From Cyanobacteria bacterium SIG29 (GTDB taxonomy: Bacteria > Cyanobacteriota > Vampirovibrionia > Gastranaerophilales > Gastranaerophilaceae): DNA of 64,000 nucleotides. This document shows positions 46,745 through 57,078 of the stretch, piece by piece; position 1 is the first letter of the stretch, and every line of letters starts with the position of its first letter. The notes under the pieces are model-generated. The model was not told the origin of the DNA and did not search any database. It saw only the letters and a program-made list of their open reading frames with translations. The translations under genes and the position numbers were made by a program. Location of the stretch: NCBI GenBank assembly GCA_015152515.1, contig SUTV01000004.1, positions 1 through 64,000 on the forward strand, in the 5' to 3' direction.

Positions 46745-48343
46745 ATGAATAAATTAAACGCAGAAACAAAAAAAATCCATAAAGAGATTGATAAATTTAA
46801 AAAATCTGGCAATATTCAAAAAGCCATTGAAACTTGTCGTGGCGCAATTTCTATGGATGAAAATAACGCTGAACTTCATATTAAATTAGGTGATTTATAC
46901 ATTGAATGGCATCTTGATATTCATCAAAGTCAACAATATACAGATGAAGCTATTACAGAATATCAAAGAGCGCTAGAATCTTGTGTTGATTCTGCAGAAA
47001 TTTATTTCAAAATAGGTATGGCTTTCTATTATAAAAGAGAATTAGATAAAGCTATTAATTATTTTAAATTATCGCTAGAACATAACACAAAACTATCTGA
47101 AGCACACTTTATGATAGCAGAAATATTCATGAGAAAAGGTGATTTTCTTGAAGCAGTTGAATACGCAAATAGAGCAATTTCAATAGCACCATTAACATCT
47201 TCTCGCGCTTATTTCTTAATTTTTAACATAATGTCTTTGTCTTCAAAATCAAAATGGCACCAAAAATATTCAAAACTTATAGCTTCATTTTTAACATTAC
47301 CTTTTGATAAATATGCATTAAAAGCTGTAAGAAAACATATTTCATTCATAAAATTTTTACCTGTTTTAATTAAAACTTCTTTAATGATTTTCTTCAAAGG
47401 TTTTAATCAACAAGTATTAGATATATATAGAGAAACAATAGATAAAGCTCCTGGATTTGTTGAATTATACATAAATTTAGGTAGAGTTTATTATGAACTA
47501 AAAAAATATGATGATGCTATTTGTGAATATAAAATGGCTATTTGGCTAGATAGCTTAAATCTAAGAGCATATTACTATCTTTGCCAATTATATGAAGAAC
47601 AAAGAGACTTTGATAATGCCGTTGAAGTTTGTAAAAAATTAATAGAACTTCAACCACATGTTGCCGATTTCCATTGTAAAATAGCTCAATACTTATATTT
47701 AAAAGGTGAAATTGATGAAGCTGTTGAACATTATCAAACAGCAATAACCCTTAACCCAAATACTCAATGGACAAGCGTTGTTTCTCAAACTTTAGGTTTC
47801 ATCTTCCAAGAAAATGTAAAAAACTTAGATGCAGCAATTTCTGCATATCAAAACGCATATAACCTAAATCCAAACGATATTGATATTTACTTAAACTTAG
47901 GAAATGTTTTCTTTGAAAAAGGTTCATATGATAATGCTTTAATCGTTTATAAAAAAGCATTAGAAAATTCTCCATACAGTGCTAAATTACACTGTAACTT
48001 GGGATATTTATATTGGGGAAAAGGTGAAATTGAAGAAGCTGTAAAAGAATACGAAAAAGCAATAAAATATGATAACACATACGATATTGCATACAATAAT
48101 TTAGGCGTTATTTATTTAGATGATTTAGGTAGAATAAAAAAAGCTATTGAATTATTTAAATCAGCAACTCAATATAATCCAAATTATGCACTAGCACATT
48201 ATAATTTAGCACGCTCTATTGCTATTACAGGTGATAAAGTTGAAGCAGCTAAATTATACCAAATCGCAATGGATATAAACACTTACACTCAAGAGTTAGA
48301 CCCAGCTGATATCGAAGAAAAAATTCAAGATTTATTTACATAA
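46745..48343 (+). CDS. TPR repeat protein
   Basis: Multiple TPR units, e.g. 'DIYLNLGNVFFEKGSYDNALIVYKKALENSP'. Confidence 0.88.
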   Translation: MNKLNAETKKIHKEIDKFKKSGNIQKAIETCRGAISMDENNAELHIKLGDLYIEWHLDIHQSQQYTDEAITEYQRALESCVDSAEIYFKIGMAFYYKRELDKAINYFKLSLEHNTKLSEAHFMIAEIFMRKGDFLEAVEYANRAISIAPLTSSRAYFLIFNIMSLSSKSKWHQKYSKLIASFLTLPFDKYALKAVRKHISFIKFLPVLIKTSLMIFFKGFNQQVLDIYRETIDKAPGFVELYINLGRVYYELKKYDDAICEYKMAIWLDSLNLRAYYYLCQLYEEQRDFDNAVEVCKKLIELQPHVADFHCKIAQYLYLKGEIDEAVEHYQTAITLNPNTQWTSVVSQTLGFIFQENVKNLDAAISAYQNAYNLNPNDIDIYLNLGNVFFEKGSYDNALIVYKKALENSPYSAKLHCNLGYLYWGKGEIEEAVKEYEKAIKYDNTYDIAYNNLGVIYLDDLGRIKKAIELFKSATQYNPNYALAHYNLARSIAITGDKVEAAKLYQIAMDINTYTQELDPADIEEKIQDLFT

Positions 48344-48356
48344 CGGAGAACATTCA

Positions 48357-48773
48357 GTGGAATATACTCAAGAAATTAGAGTTCTATATAGCGATACAGA
48401 CGCATATGGTGTTGTTTGGCACGGTGCCTATACAAAATGGTTTGAAGCAGCTAGAGTTGGATTAGTAGAAGAACTTGGTTTTAAACTTGAAGAACTAGAA
48501 GCCAATAATATTTTATTCCCTGTTGTAGAAATGAATATTCGCTATAAATCTTCAGCAAAAATGAATGAAAGAATTATAATAAGAACTCAAATAGCTGAAC
48601 TTAAACCATTAAGCGTTAAATTTGAACATAAAGTTTATGAAAAAGAAACAAACACATTAAGAGTTATAGCACAAACCACTATTGTTGTTATTGATGCTAA
48701 AACAGGAAAAATGTATAGAAGAATGCCTGATGACCTATATGAAAAATTTATCAATGCTCAAAGTGTATATTAA
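48357..48773 (+). CDS. 4HBT acyl-CoA thioesterase (YbgC/FadM-like)
   Basis: 'IRVLYSDTDAYGVVWHGAYTKWFEAARVGLVEELG'. Confidence 0.88.
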   Translation: MEYTQEIRVLYSDTDAYGVVWHGAYTKWFEAARVGLVEELGFKLEELEANNILFPVVEMNIRYKSSAKMNERIIIRTQIAELKPLSVKFEHKVYEKETNTLRVIAQTTIVVIDAKTGKMYRRMPDDLYEKFINAQSVY

Positions 48774-48854
48774 TCTTTAGGTCTATAAATTTAAATCTTT
48801 TGACTATATCCCTAATTTTCAACATTTTTTAAAATGGGGTAAAAGGGGATTATT

Positions 48855-49559
48855 GTGAGCATAAGCGAGAAATATTACACACTTGCTGAAGAACTCAGAA
48901 AGAACAATAAATACAAAGAATCTATCGAAAATTATTTACATTCAATTTTAATCGATAGAGAAAATCCTGATGCTTATTTGGGGCTAGCTCTTTCTTACAA
49001 AAATTTAAAAAAATACCAAAAAGCTATAGCAACATTAAAAAAAGCAGAAAAACTATCACCTCAAAACGCTAAAATCCAAAAAGAATTAGCTATGTGCAAT
49101 ATAATTGAAGGTGAATATTGTATTGGTATAAAACATTTAATCAATTCAATTAAAATGGAACCTGAAAATACTGATATACAAATGCAACTAGCATTGGTTC
49201 ATGAAATGATTGAAGAAGAAGATATGGCACTAATGATTTATCAAAAAATCATTGAAACAAACCCAGAATACATTAGAGCCTATATCCAAAAAGCAACATT
49301 ATATATGCACCTAGAAGACTACTTAAATAGTGCAAAAATGTTTAAACAAATTATAAAATTAAAACCTGATTACTTTAGAGCAAATTTAGCACTTGGCATT
49401 TGCTTAGAAAAATTAGGAAACCCAATTGCAGCAAGAAGATATTATAAAAAATATCTAAAAGTACCTTCAATTGATGATAATAAAAAAGAAATTTTTGAAA
49501 GAATTTCTGAACTAGCGAATGATTTAATGATTAATGACACAACTTTGAGAATTGTATAA
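48855..49559 (+). CDS. TPR repeat protein
   Basis: TPR units 'PDAYLGLALSYKNLKKYQKAIATLKKAEKLSP'. Confidence 0.85.
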   Translation: MSISEKYYTLAEELRKNNKYKESIENYLHSILIDRENPDAYLGLALSYKNLKKYQKAIATLKKAEKLSPQNAKIQKELAMCNIIEGEYCIGIKHLINSIKMEPENTDIQMQLALVHEMIEEEDMALMIYQKIIETNPEYIRAYIQKATLYMHLEDYLNSAKMFKQIIKLKPDYFRANLALGICLEKLGNPIAARRYYKKYLKVPSIDDNKKEIFERISELANDLMINDTTLRIV

Positions 49560-49595
49560 ATTTGTGCTAAAGTACAAAAAGAATAAGTTAGAATT

Positions 49596-50543
49596 ATGAA
49601 TGAAAAATTAGACATAATAACTATTGGCGAAAGCTTAATTGAACTATCTACTGATAAAAGCTTAACAGATGCTTCATCACTAGATAAATTTTATGGTGGA
49701 GATACTTTAACAACCGCAATTTCTGCCCTAAAATTAGGTTCAAAAGTTGGTTTTATTTCTAGAATAGGAATGGACTTTTTTAAAGACTACTTGCTTGAAA
49801 GTTGGCAAGAAGTTGGACTAGATATTTCACACGTTAAACCTGTTCAAGGCGTTAATGGAATATATATGATTGCGCTTGGACAAGATACAAATGAAAAACA
49901 ATCTTTGCTTTATAGAAAAAAAACAGCAGCAACCAATCTATCTATTGAAGATATTTCAGTAGAATACATTCAAAATTCTTCTATTCTATATTCAACAGGT
50001 TTAACTCAATCGTTATCTCTTTCGGCAAAAGAAGCTGTAAAAGAAGCATTTAGAATAGCAAAAGAAAACAATGTTGTAACTGCATATGACCCAAACTTCA
50101 AATCTCATATTTGGTCAGAAGATGAAGCAAAAGAAGCTTTTGAAGAACTTGATGAATACATTGATATCTTATTTATCAATGTTAGACACGACTCTAAACT
50201 AATAATAGAATCTTCTTCTATTGATAATATTATGAAATATCTTTGGGACAAGGGAATTTCAACAATTATTGTGAAATCTGCATTAGAAAAAAAATATTAT
50301 GTAGGTTATCAAGGAAAAATAGAAGATGTAAATTTCACAAACGAAGAAGTGATTGACGATACCGGAGCAGGTGATGCTTTTAATGGTGGTGTTCTACACG
50401 CTATTGCATCAGGAATGACTCCATTTAAAGCTGTTAAATTTGGTTCTATTGTTGCCGGATTACAAACTCAAGGAGTAGGCGCAATAAAATCTATACCAAA
50501 TCACGATGATGTTTACAAAATTTTCAAAGGGCAAAATGACTAA
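49596..50543 (+). CDS. PfkB family carbohydrate kinase
   Basis: 'DTGAGDAFNGGVLHAIASG', 'AYDPNFKSHIW'. Confidence 0.92.
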   Translation: MNEKLDIITIGESLIELSTDKSLTDASSLDKFYGGDTLTTAISALKLGSKVGFISRIGMDFFKDYLLESWQEVGLDISHVKPVQGVNGIYMIALGQDTNEKQSLLYRKKTAATNLSIEDISVEYIQNSSILYSTGLTQSLSLSAKEAVKEAFRIAKENNVVTAYDPNFKSHIWSEDEAKEAFEELDEYIDILFINVRHDSKLIIESSSIDNIMKYLWDKGISTIIVKSALEKKYYVGYQGKIEDVNFTNEEVIDDTGAGDAFNGGVLHAIASGMTPFKAVKFGSIVAGLQTQGVGAIKSIPNHDDVYKIFKGQND

Positions 50544-51519
50544 AAACATTTGCATATCTGGTTATTATGGTTTTGATAATTTTGGTGACGAAATTATCTT
50601 AAAAATTTTAGTTGAAAATATAAAAGACAATAATATTACAGTGTTTTCATCAAATCCTGATAAAACAAAAAAAGAACTAAATGTTAATAGCATCCACTCT
50701 TTTAATATTAAAGAAATAATTAAAAGCATTGCAAAATGTGATTATTTAATTTCTGGTGGTGGAAGCTTACTTCAAGATGTAACAAGCAAAAAAAGTTTGA
50801 TTTATTATCTTTGCATTATTGCACTAGCTCAATTTTTTAGAAAAAAGACAATAATATTCGCTCAAGGATTAGGTCCTATCAATAATAAAAATTTAGCAAA
50901 ACTAACCTCTTTTATTTTAAAAAGAATGAATTACATAACTGTAAGAGATAATAAAAGCATAGAATTATTAAAATCTTGGGGAATAAACGCAACAAAATGT
51001 TCTGACCCTGCTTGGAATTTAGAAACAACTCCTCAAAATAATGGCAAAATCGGAGTTCAACTACGAGATTTTCCAAGTTTAACAGAAGAATTTATATCCC
51101 AATTAGCAACAAATTTAAATTCTATTTATAAAGACAAAGAAATTTTAATTTATTCACTTCAAAATAAATTAGATTTAGAAGTATGTAATAAATTAAAATC
51201 GAAACTAAACAACGCAAAAGTTATAGAAAACACATCTAACGAAGCTTTAATTGAAGGTTTATCGAATTTAGATACATTAATCGCAATGAGATTTCATGCC
51301 TGCTTAATCGCCATTAAAAGTGGCGTAAAATTGCTTCCAATTAATTACGATATTAAAGTAGAGCAATTAGCAAAAGAATTTGATTTAAACTGCCTAAGTT
51401 TAGAATATTTAAGCCTAAATAAAGAAATTCTTGAAAAATTTTCTCAAGACAAAATTTATTATGATGAAGAAAAAATCAAAAATTTAAATTTTGATTTTAA
51501 AACATTACTTACTTTCTAG
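50536..51519 (+). CDS. csaB: Polysaccharide pyruvyl transferase CsaB-like (ORF track start 50506)
   Basis: 'ICISGYYGFDNFGDEIILKIL', 'ISGGGSLLQDVTSKKSLIYYL', 'IFAQGLGPI', 'AMRFHACLIAI'. Confidence 0.88.
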   Translation: MTKNICISGYYGFDNFGDEIILKILVENIKDNNITVFSSNPDKTKKELNVNSIHSFNIKEIIKSIAKCDYLISGGGSLLQDVTSKKSLIYYLCIIALAQFFRKKTIIFAQGLGPINNKNLAKLTSFILKRMNYITVRDNKSIELLKSWGINATKCSDPAWNLETTPQNNGKIGVQLRDFPSLTEEFISQLATNLNSIYKDKEILIYSLQNKLDLEVCNKLKSKLNNAKVIENTSNEALIEGLSNLDTLIAMRFHACLIAIKSGVKLLPINYDIKVEQLAKEFDLNCLSLEYLSLNKEILEKFSQDKIYYDEEKIKNLNFDFKTLLTF

Positions 51520-52327
51520 CAACTGCTTCCATTTTATTAGAATTAAGAATATTTCTTAATTTCATAATTGCTTGTGCGTGTATTTGGCAAACTCTAGATT
51601 CAGAAACTTCAATATGTTCACCAATTTCTTTTAAAGTCATGTTCTCATGATAGTAAAGAACCATTACCATACGTTCACGTTCAGGTAATTTTTTAAGTGC
51701 AGCTTGAAGCTCATTTTTAACATCTTTTTCTTCTAATTTTTCTAATGGACTAACAGAATTTGTATCTTCAATAGTATCAATTAATTCAATACCTTCATCA
51801 CCAGAATACTTTTTATCATAAAGCGAACCAATAGAAGTATCTTCAGACAATAAAGAAACAACTTTTTCTTTGTCCATTCCCAAATAATCAGCGATTTCTT
51901 GATTGTTTGGCAATCTTCCAAGCTGTTGTTTAAGTGTTTCTGTTGCTAATTTAATATCTTTAATTTTTTTTCTTGTGCTTCTTGGCAACCAATCTTGAGA
52001 ACGAATTTTATCTATAATAGTGCCTCTAATTCTCATAATTGCATAAGTTTCGAAATGAGCACCTTTTTCTGGTGAGAATTTTTCAATAGCATCAATCAAA
52101 CCTTCTACACCAAAACTTGTAATATCTTCAATAGCAAAGTTAGGTGGCAAACTTAATTTAATTCTGCCAATTACATATTTTGTTAAATAAATATATTGAA
52201 CAATAATTTGATCTCTTAACTTTTTGTTTGTTTTATCCGCTAGATAAGCAACCCAAAGTGCTTCCAAATCCTCATCTGAAAGTCTTTTTATATTATTGTA
52301 TGAATTGTATTCTACGGTATCACTCAT
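51509..52327 (-). CDS. RNA polymerase sigma factor, FliA/WhiG family
   Basis: 'FGVEGLIDAIEKFSPEKGAHFETYAIMRIRGTIIDKIRSQDWLPRSTRKK', 'LPERERMVMVLYYHENMTLKEIGEHIEVSESRVCQIHAQA'. Confidence 0.94.
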   Translation of the reverse strand: MSDTVEYNSYNNIKRLSDEDLEALWVAYLADKTNKKLRDQIIVQYIYLTKYVIGRIKLSLPPNFAIEDITSFGVEGLIDAIEKFSPEKGAHFETYAIMRIRGTIIDKIRSQDWLPRSTRKKIKDIKLATETLKQQLGRLPNNQEIADYLGMDKEKVVSLLSEDTSIGSLYDKKYSGDEGIELIDTIEDTNSVSPLEKLEEKDVKNELQAALKKLPERERMVMVLYYHENMTLKEIGEHIEVSESRVCQIHAQAIMKLRNILNSNKMEAVARK

Positions 52328-52414
52328 TAATTTACCTAATAAAAAGATAAAACCTAACTATAACAATTGTATAGAGTTAAGCAAAATATCAAATCATACA
52401 CATATATGAATTAT

Positions 52415-52981
52415 TTATTCATTAATCAAAATAGGATGTAGTTTAATTTGTTTTTGCCAAAAAATAGACTCTTCTGCCTTAAGAATATATGTTTCTCCAA
52501 AAAGTTCTTTTTCATATGAACTTTGTTCTTTTTCTGAAACAAAATCAAATGTTGATAAAAGACGTTTCATCTTATTTTGCTTAATTAAAGAATAAGATAA
52601 ATTAATTTTAACTTCTTTCTCGGTAGTATTATACAAAGCTTTTTCAACAGCAACTTGAATCAACTTAGTAAAAATTTGTTCAAATGAGCTTGAGCAAGAT
52701 GAATCTACATTAATAATATATACGCTATCTTTATATACTTTTAAATCCATAGTACCAACTACCACATCATCTTCAAGACGCAAAGAATATTTCTCTAACA
52801 TATTTTTTGAAGAAAATTTTCTGAATAAATCCACATTAACGAATTTTCTAACAAAAAAACTTTTTTGTTGCAAAGAAAAACTTTCAATCTTTTCCCATTG
52901 TGGTAAGAGATACATATTATTTAATAAACTATCTAAGTCAACCTTAGGTTTATTACTTTTTTTTATAAGAGTATTTATCAT
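52415..52981 (-). CDS. Hypothetical protein
   Basis: ORF adjacent to sigma factor; no recognised motif. Confidence 0.5.
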   Translation of the reverse strand: MINTLIKKSNKPKVDLDSLLNNMYLLPQWEKIESFSLQQKSFFVRKFVNVDLFRKFSSKNMLEKYSLRLEDDVVVGTMDLKVYKDSVYIINVDSSCSSSFEQIFTKLIQVAVEKALYNTTEKEVKINLSYSLIKQNKMKRLLSTFDFVSEKEQSSYEKELFGETYILKAEESIFWQKQIKLHPILINE

Positions 52982-53103
52982 ATTTAAATTATTAATTATT
53001 TTCTCTGATATAACTGTAGCCAGTTTTCTATACTTATTTAACAGTCATTATATTCTATATTTTAACTCAAAAGATGTCAATAAAAATATATTATGAACTT
53101 GTA

Positions 53104-54144
53104 TTAACAATATTTTTTATACATGACATTTTTCTCTTTTTGAGTATGATGTTTTAAAACCCAATTATATAAAATTTTGTTAGTTAAAAATTTAGATTTC
53201 TCAATAGTTCTATTTCTTAAAACATAAATTAAAAAACTATAAGTTAAAAGTCTCATATTATATTTATCTGCCATTAACTGAAAATAGTCATACAACAAGT
53301 AAATATGAGGCGAAACATATTTATTTTCATACTTTTGAGCATATTGAACTTCAATATCAACAGCAATATTTTTAACACCTATTTGGTTCATTATATTAAA
53401 GAATTTATCAATTTCTTTAAGATTATCATTATATCCAGGAACAATAACATATTTTATAATTACATTTTCGCTAGATTTTTGAACATATTTTCTAATATTT
53501 TCAAAGACTAAGTCAAAAGCATTTACTTGTTTGATTTTTTTATAAGTATTTTTTGTAGCACTATCAATAGATATAACAATTGAACCTTTATTTTCTTCAA
53601 GCGCTTTAGCAACTTTGTCACTATATTTTATAGCACTAGAATGAACCCTAATTTGTGTTCCATTTTCGATAAATAAATCAACAAGCTCTTCAAAATTTTG
53701 CATCATAGTTGGTTCGCCACCTTGCATAGTAGCCTCGCCACCAGATTTATAATAACCTTTTTCAATCAAATCTTTAATTATAGGATATGTATTATAATTA
53801 GTTGTTCCACAACTATAAAAATCAGAACAATATACACATTTAGCATTACAAACTCTAGAATGAGAAAAATGGAAATCTGATATTTTTCTTTCATTTTTAA
53901 ATTCATATTCTGAAAGATGATAACAGCCTTCGCAATCATAAATTGTTTTTTCTTTTTGACAAGCAACTCTTTTTTCTTTTATATCAAAAAGTTTTTCCCA
54001 ATCAATCATTTCACCATGATAATTTTTCAATAAAATTGGTAAACCGCGTCCATCATTGTGCATAATACAACAATCGGTAACCGTATCTAAATCAAAATTT
54101 ATACCTGATTCTAAAAAATTACATCCTATTGGATTCATGAACAC
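53104..54144 (-). CDS. Radical SAM protein with N-terminal Cys-rich domain (paralog of 6726..7697)
   Basis: 'VCNAKCVYCSD', 'MQGGEPTMMQNFEELVDLFIENG', N-terminal 'DCCIMHN...CEGC'. Confidence 0.8.
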   Translation of the reverse strand: MFMNPIGCNFLESGINFDLDTVTDCCIMHNDGRGLPILLKNYHGEMIDWEKLFDIKEKRVACQKEKTIYDCEGCYHLSEYEFKNERKISDFHFSHSRVCNAKCVYCSDFYSCGTTNYNTYPIIKDLIEKGYYKSGGEATMQGGEPTMMQNFEELVDLFIENGTQIRVHSSAIKYSDKVAKALEENKGSIVISIDSATKNTYKKIKQVNAFDLVFENIRKYVQKSSENVIIKYVIVPGYNDNLKEIDKFFNIMNQIGVKNIAVDIEVQYAQKYENKYVSPHIYLLYDYFQLMADKYNMRLLTYSFLIYVLRNRTIEKSKFLTNKILYNWVLKHHTQKEKNVMYKKYC

Positions 54145-54171
54145 TCCTGTTTTAAAACAAAAAGGAACAAC

Positions 54172-54196
54172 TAGAGTGTTGTCCCTTTTTGTTAAA
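54172..54196 (-). terminator. Terminator after rpmA
   Basis: gacaacactctagttgttcctttttg-type hairpin on minus strand. Confidence 0.65.
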
Positions 54197-54206
54197 TTAA
54201 ATGTTA

Positions 54207-54461
54207 TTATTGAGCGTAAACGCTAACTTGTTTTCTATCACGTCTATGTGGTTCAAATTTAACAACACCATCGATTAATGCAAATAATGTGTAATCTTTA
54301 CCCATACCTACATTGTTACCTGGGTGAATTTTTGTACCTTTTTGACGAACTATAATATTTCCAGTAGTAACTGCTTCACCACCGAATTTTTTCACGCCTA
54401 ATCGCTTACTTTCACTGTCACGACCGTTTTTACTCGATCCAACACCTTTCTTATGTGCCAT
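54207..54461 (-). CDS. rpmA: 50S ribosomal protein L27
   Basis: '[44 protein letters not shown]'. Confidence 0.98.
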   Translation of the reverse strand: MAHKKGVGSSKNGRDSESKRLGVKKFGGEAVTTGNIIVRQKGTKIHPGNNVGMGKDYTLFALIDGVVKFEPHRRDRKQVSVYAQ

Positions 54462-54488
54462 TGTTATATTCTCCTTAAATTATTATTT

Positions 54489-54824
54489 TTATTCTTCTGA
54501 AGTACTTTTAGCTGAAGTTCTGATTTTGTTAATCATAACTCTTGTAAAGCATTGTCTATGACCTTGTTTTCTTCTGTAGCCTTTTTTAGCTCTTTGTTTA
54601 TAAACAATAACTTTTTTATCTTTGTCGTGTTTTACAACAGTACCTTCAACGCTTGCATTTTTTACATATGGTTGGCCAACTTTAGATTTTTTGCCATTTA
54701 CAAGCATAATAATGTTTTCAAATACAACTTTAGAATCTGCTTCATTTTCTAATAATTCAATATCAACATAACGACCTTCAGTAACTTGATATTGTTTTCC
54801 GCCTGTTTCAATAATTGCGAACAT
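54489..54824 (-). CDS. rplU: 50S ribosomal protein L21
   Basis: '[25 protein letters not shown]...[22 protein letters not shown]'. Confidence 0.98.
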   Translation of the reverse strand: MFAIIETGGKQYQVTEGRYVDIELLENEADSKVVFENIIMLVNGKKSKVGQPYVKNASVEGTVVKHDKDKKVIVYKQRAKKGYRRKQGHRQCFTRVMINKIRTSAKSTSEE

Positions 54825-54843
54825 TTGTTATTCCTTTCACTTG

Positions 54844-54881
54844 AGGTAATCGTAGCTTACGCATTTATTAACGATTTACCT
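54844..54881 (-). promoter_or_regulatory. Structured 5' leader hairpin upstream of rplU (candidate L21 autoregulatory leader)
   Basis: Minus strand AGGTAAATCG...CGATTACCT long stem between promoter-like TTGACA-17-TAAACT and rplU. Confidence 0.45.
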
Positions 54882-55030
54882 ATCTACACACATGTACAAC
54901 ATAATTGTACACTATATAGAAAGTTTATCTTGCACAAAATTCATTGTCAACACCGGATAAATTCAATATTAAATAATTTTTAATATATTCTATATTTGCA
55001 AATATCTATAATTTATTAGACAATAAGAAT

Positions 55031-56311
55031 ATGAATATTACAGTAAACAAATCATTGCCGTTAAAAGGCTCAATAGAAATTCCAGCCGATAAATCTATTA
55101 CGCATAGAGCTTTTATGTTTGCTTCTCTTACAAAAGGGAAAGTGAAAGTAACAAACTATTCTAAAGGCGCTGATTGTTTATCTACCTTAAAAATAATAGA
55201 ACAACTTGGTTGCAAAATTGAAATTTTAAATGATAAAGAATTAATCATTGACGCAACAAACGCATTAAAAGAACCATCATCACCTCTTGATTGTGGAAAT
55301 TCAGGCACTACAACAAGATTAATGATGGGAATTTTAGCTAGTCAAAACTTCGATTCTGAACTATTTGGTGATGCTAGTCTTTCAAAAAGACCAATGAAAA
55401 GGGTTATCGCACCACTAGAAGAAATGGGCGCAAATTTTAATCATAATGATTTTAAACTACCATTAAAAATAAATGGTTCTGAATTAAATGGCATAGAATA
55501 TAATTCACCACTAGCTTCTGCTCAAGTTAAATCTTGCATTCTTTTAGCAGGACTTAATGCAAAAGGAACTACTAAATTCACAGAACCATATAAATCACGC
55601 AACCATACAGAACTTATGTTTGAATATATGGGAGCTGATATAAAAGTAGAAAACAACTCTGTAATAGTAAATAAGTCACAACTTAAACCTTGTGATATAA
55701 CTGTATGCGGAGATATTTCATCAGCAGCATTCTTTATGGTTGCTGCTTTAATTGTTCCAGATTCTGACATTATTATTAAAAATGTTGGAATAAATGAAAC
55801 AAGAGCTGGAATTATTGAAGTTCTAAAGGCGATGAATGGGAATATAAAACTATTAAATGAAAGAATAATTTCTGGAGAAAAAGTTGCAGACATCCAAGTT
55901 AAATATTCTCAATTAAAAGCAACAACAATTGAAGGAGCAATTATTCCAACTCTAATAGATGAAATTCCTGTTATCGCAGTTGCTGCAACACAAGCTAATG
56001 GCACAACAATAATTAAAAATGCACAAGATTTAAGAAATAAAGAAGCTGATAGAATTACAGCTGTTAAAGTAGAATTACAAAAACTAGGCGCTGATATAGA
56101 AGAAACCGCAGATGGTTTTATAATTAACGGAAAAAAAGATTTAATTGGAAACACAACAATTGAATGTTATCACGATCATAGAATAGCTATGAGCGCATAT
56201 GTAGCAGGACTAATATGTAAAAAACCCATTGAAATTAACGAATTCCAATGGGTTGATATATCTTTTCCAGAATTTTTAGATTTAATGAAAGCAATCTCTA
56301 CTTATAAGTAG
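55031..56311 (+). CDS. aroA: 3-phosphoshikimate 1-carboxyvinyltransferase
   Basis: 'PADKSITHRAFMFASL', 'LDCGNSGTTTRLMMGIL', 'ECYHDHRIAMSAYVAGL'. Confidence 0.97.
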   Translation: MNITVNKSLPLKGSIEIPADKSITHRAFMFASLTKGKVKVTNYSKGADCLSTLKIIEQLGCKIEILNDKELIIDATNALKEPSSPLDCGNSGTTTRLMMGILASQNFDSELFGDASLSKRPMKRVIAPLEEMGANFNHNDFKLPLKINGSELNGIEYNSPLASAQVKSCILLAGLNAKGTTKFTEPYKSRNHTELMFEYMGADIKVENNSVIVNKSQLKPCDITVCGDISSAAFFMVAALIVPDSDIIIKNVGINETRAGIIEVLKAMNGNIKLLNERIISGEKVADIQVKYSQLKATTIEGAIIPTLIDEIPVIAVAATQANGTTIIKNAQDLRNKEADRITAVKVELQKLGADIEETADGFIINGKKDLIGNTTIECYHDHRIAMSAYVAGLICKKPIEINEFQWVDISFPEFLDLMKAISTYK

Positions 56312-57053
56312 GATATGATACTTTACTACCTTTCTTTCCATCAACTTTAAATGAAAGAATAATACGTTCTCCTTTATAATCAGGTGGTGGAACTTCTAGA
56401 TTTTTAATTTTTGATAATAGTAATAAAACTGAATTATCTAATGATTCATTTCTAGATTTTTGAATCATTTTTTGATTTTCAACAAGTCCATCTCTATTAA
56501 TAGTAAATTGAATTCTCGCTTCTCCAGAACCATCAACAACATTAGACGCCCATTGAGTAGAGAACTCTTCACCAATTTCTAATAAATATGCACGCATATT
56601 AGTAGAAATTGAACCAAAAGATGCATTCAATAATGGAATATTACTATTTGGATCACCTTTTCTATATGCTGATGGAAGAGTATTATCCCAATAAGCAGAA
56701 ACATCAGGCAACTTAACTTTTTTAACTGTAGCAGTTTGTTTAGCCTGTGCAGTTTTCTTTTGTGGGTATGGTGGACAACATAAAATAATCAAAGTAATTA
56801 TTAAAGAAACACCAACCGTAATAAGCGCCTTCTTTTTATCCTGTTCTTCTTCTGCTAATTCTTCAAGTTCTTCTTCTGTTAATTGTCTCTTAGGAGGTTT
56901 ACGACGTTTAGGAGGTTCGTAATATACTGGCTCTTCTTCATAATCCTCTTCATAAGATTCTTGTTCATATACTTCTTCAAATGAATCATTGCCACAATCA
57001 CAAAAATCAGGACAATCAACAAATTCAGCTTGACATTCAGTACATCTATACAT
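56298..57053 (-). CDS. Zn-ribbon + TM + TonB-C-terminal-like protein
   Basis: N-terminal 'CTECQAEFVDCPDFCDCG'; TM; 'GSGEARIQFTINRDGLVENQKMIQKSRNESLDNSVLLLLSKI'. Confidence 0.65.
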   Translation of the reverse strand: MYRCTECQAEFVDCPDFCDCGNDSFEEVYEQESYEEDYEEEPVYYEPPKRRKPPKRQLTEEELEELAEEEQDKKKALITVGVSLIITLIILCCPPYPQKKTAQAKQTATVKKVKLPDVSAYWDNTLPSAYRKGDPNSNIPLLNASFGSISTNMRAYLLEIGEEFSTQWASNVVDGSGEARIQFTINRDGLVENQKMIQKSRNESLDNSVLLLLSKIKNLEVPPPDYKGERIILSFKVDGKKGSKVSYPTYK

Positions 57054-57078
57054 TAATTATTTCCTTATAAACTGTTTA

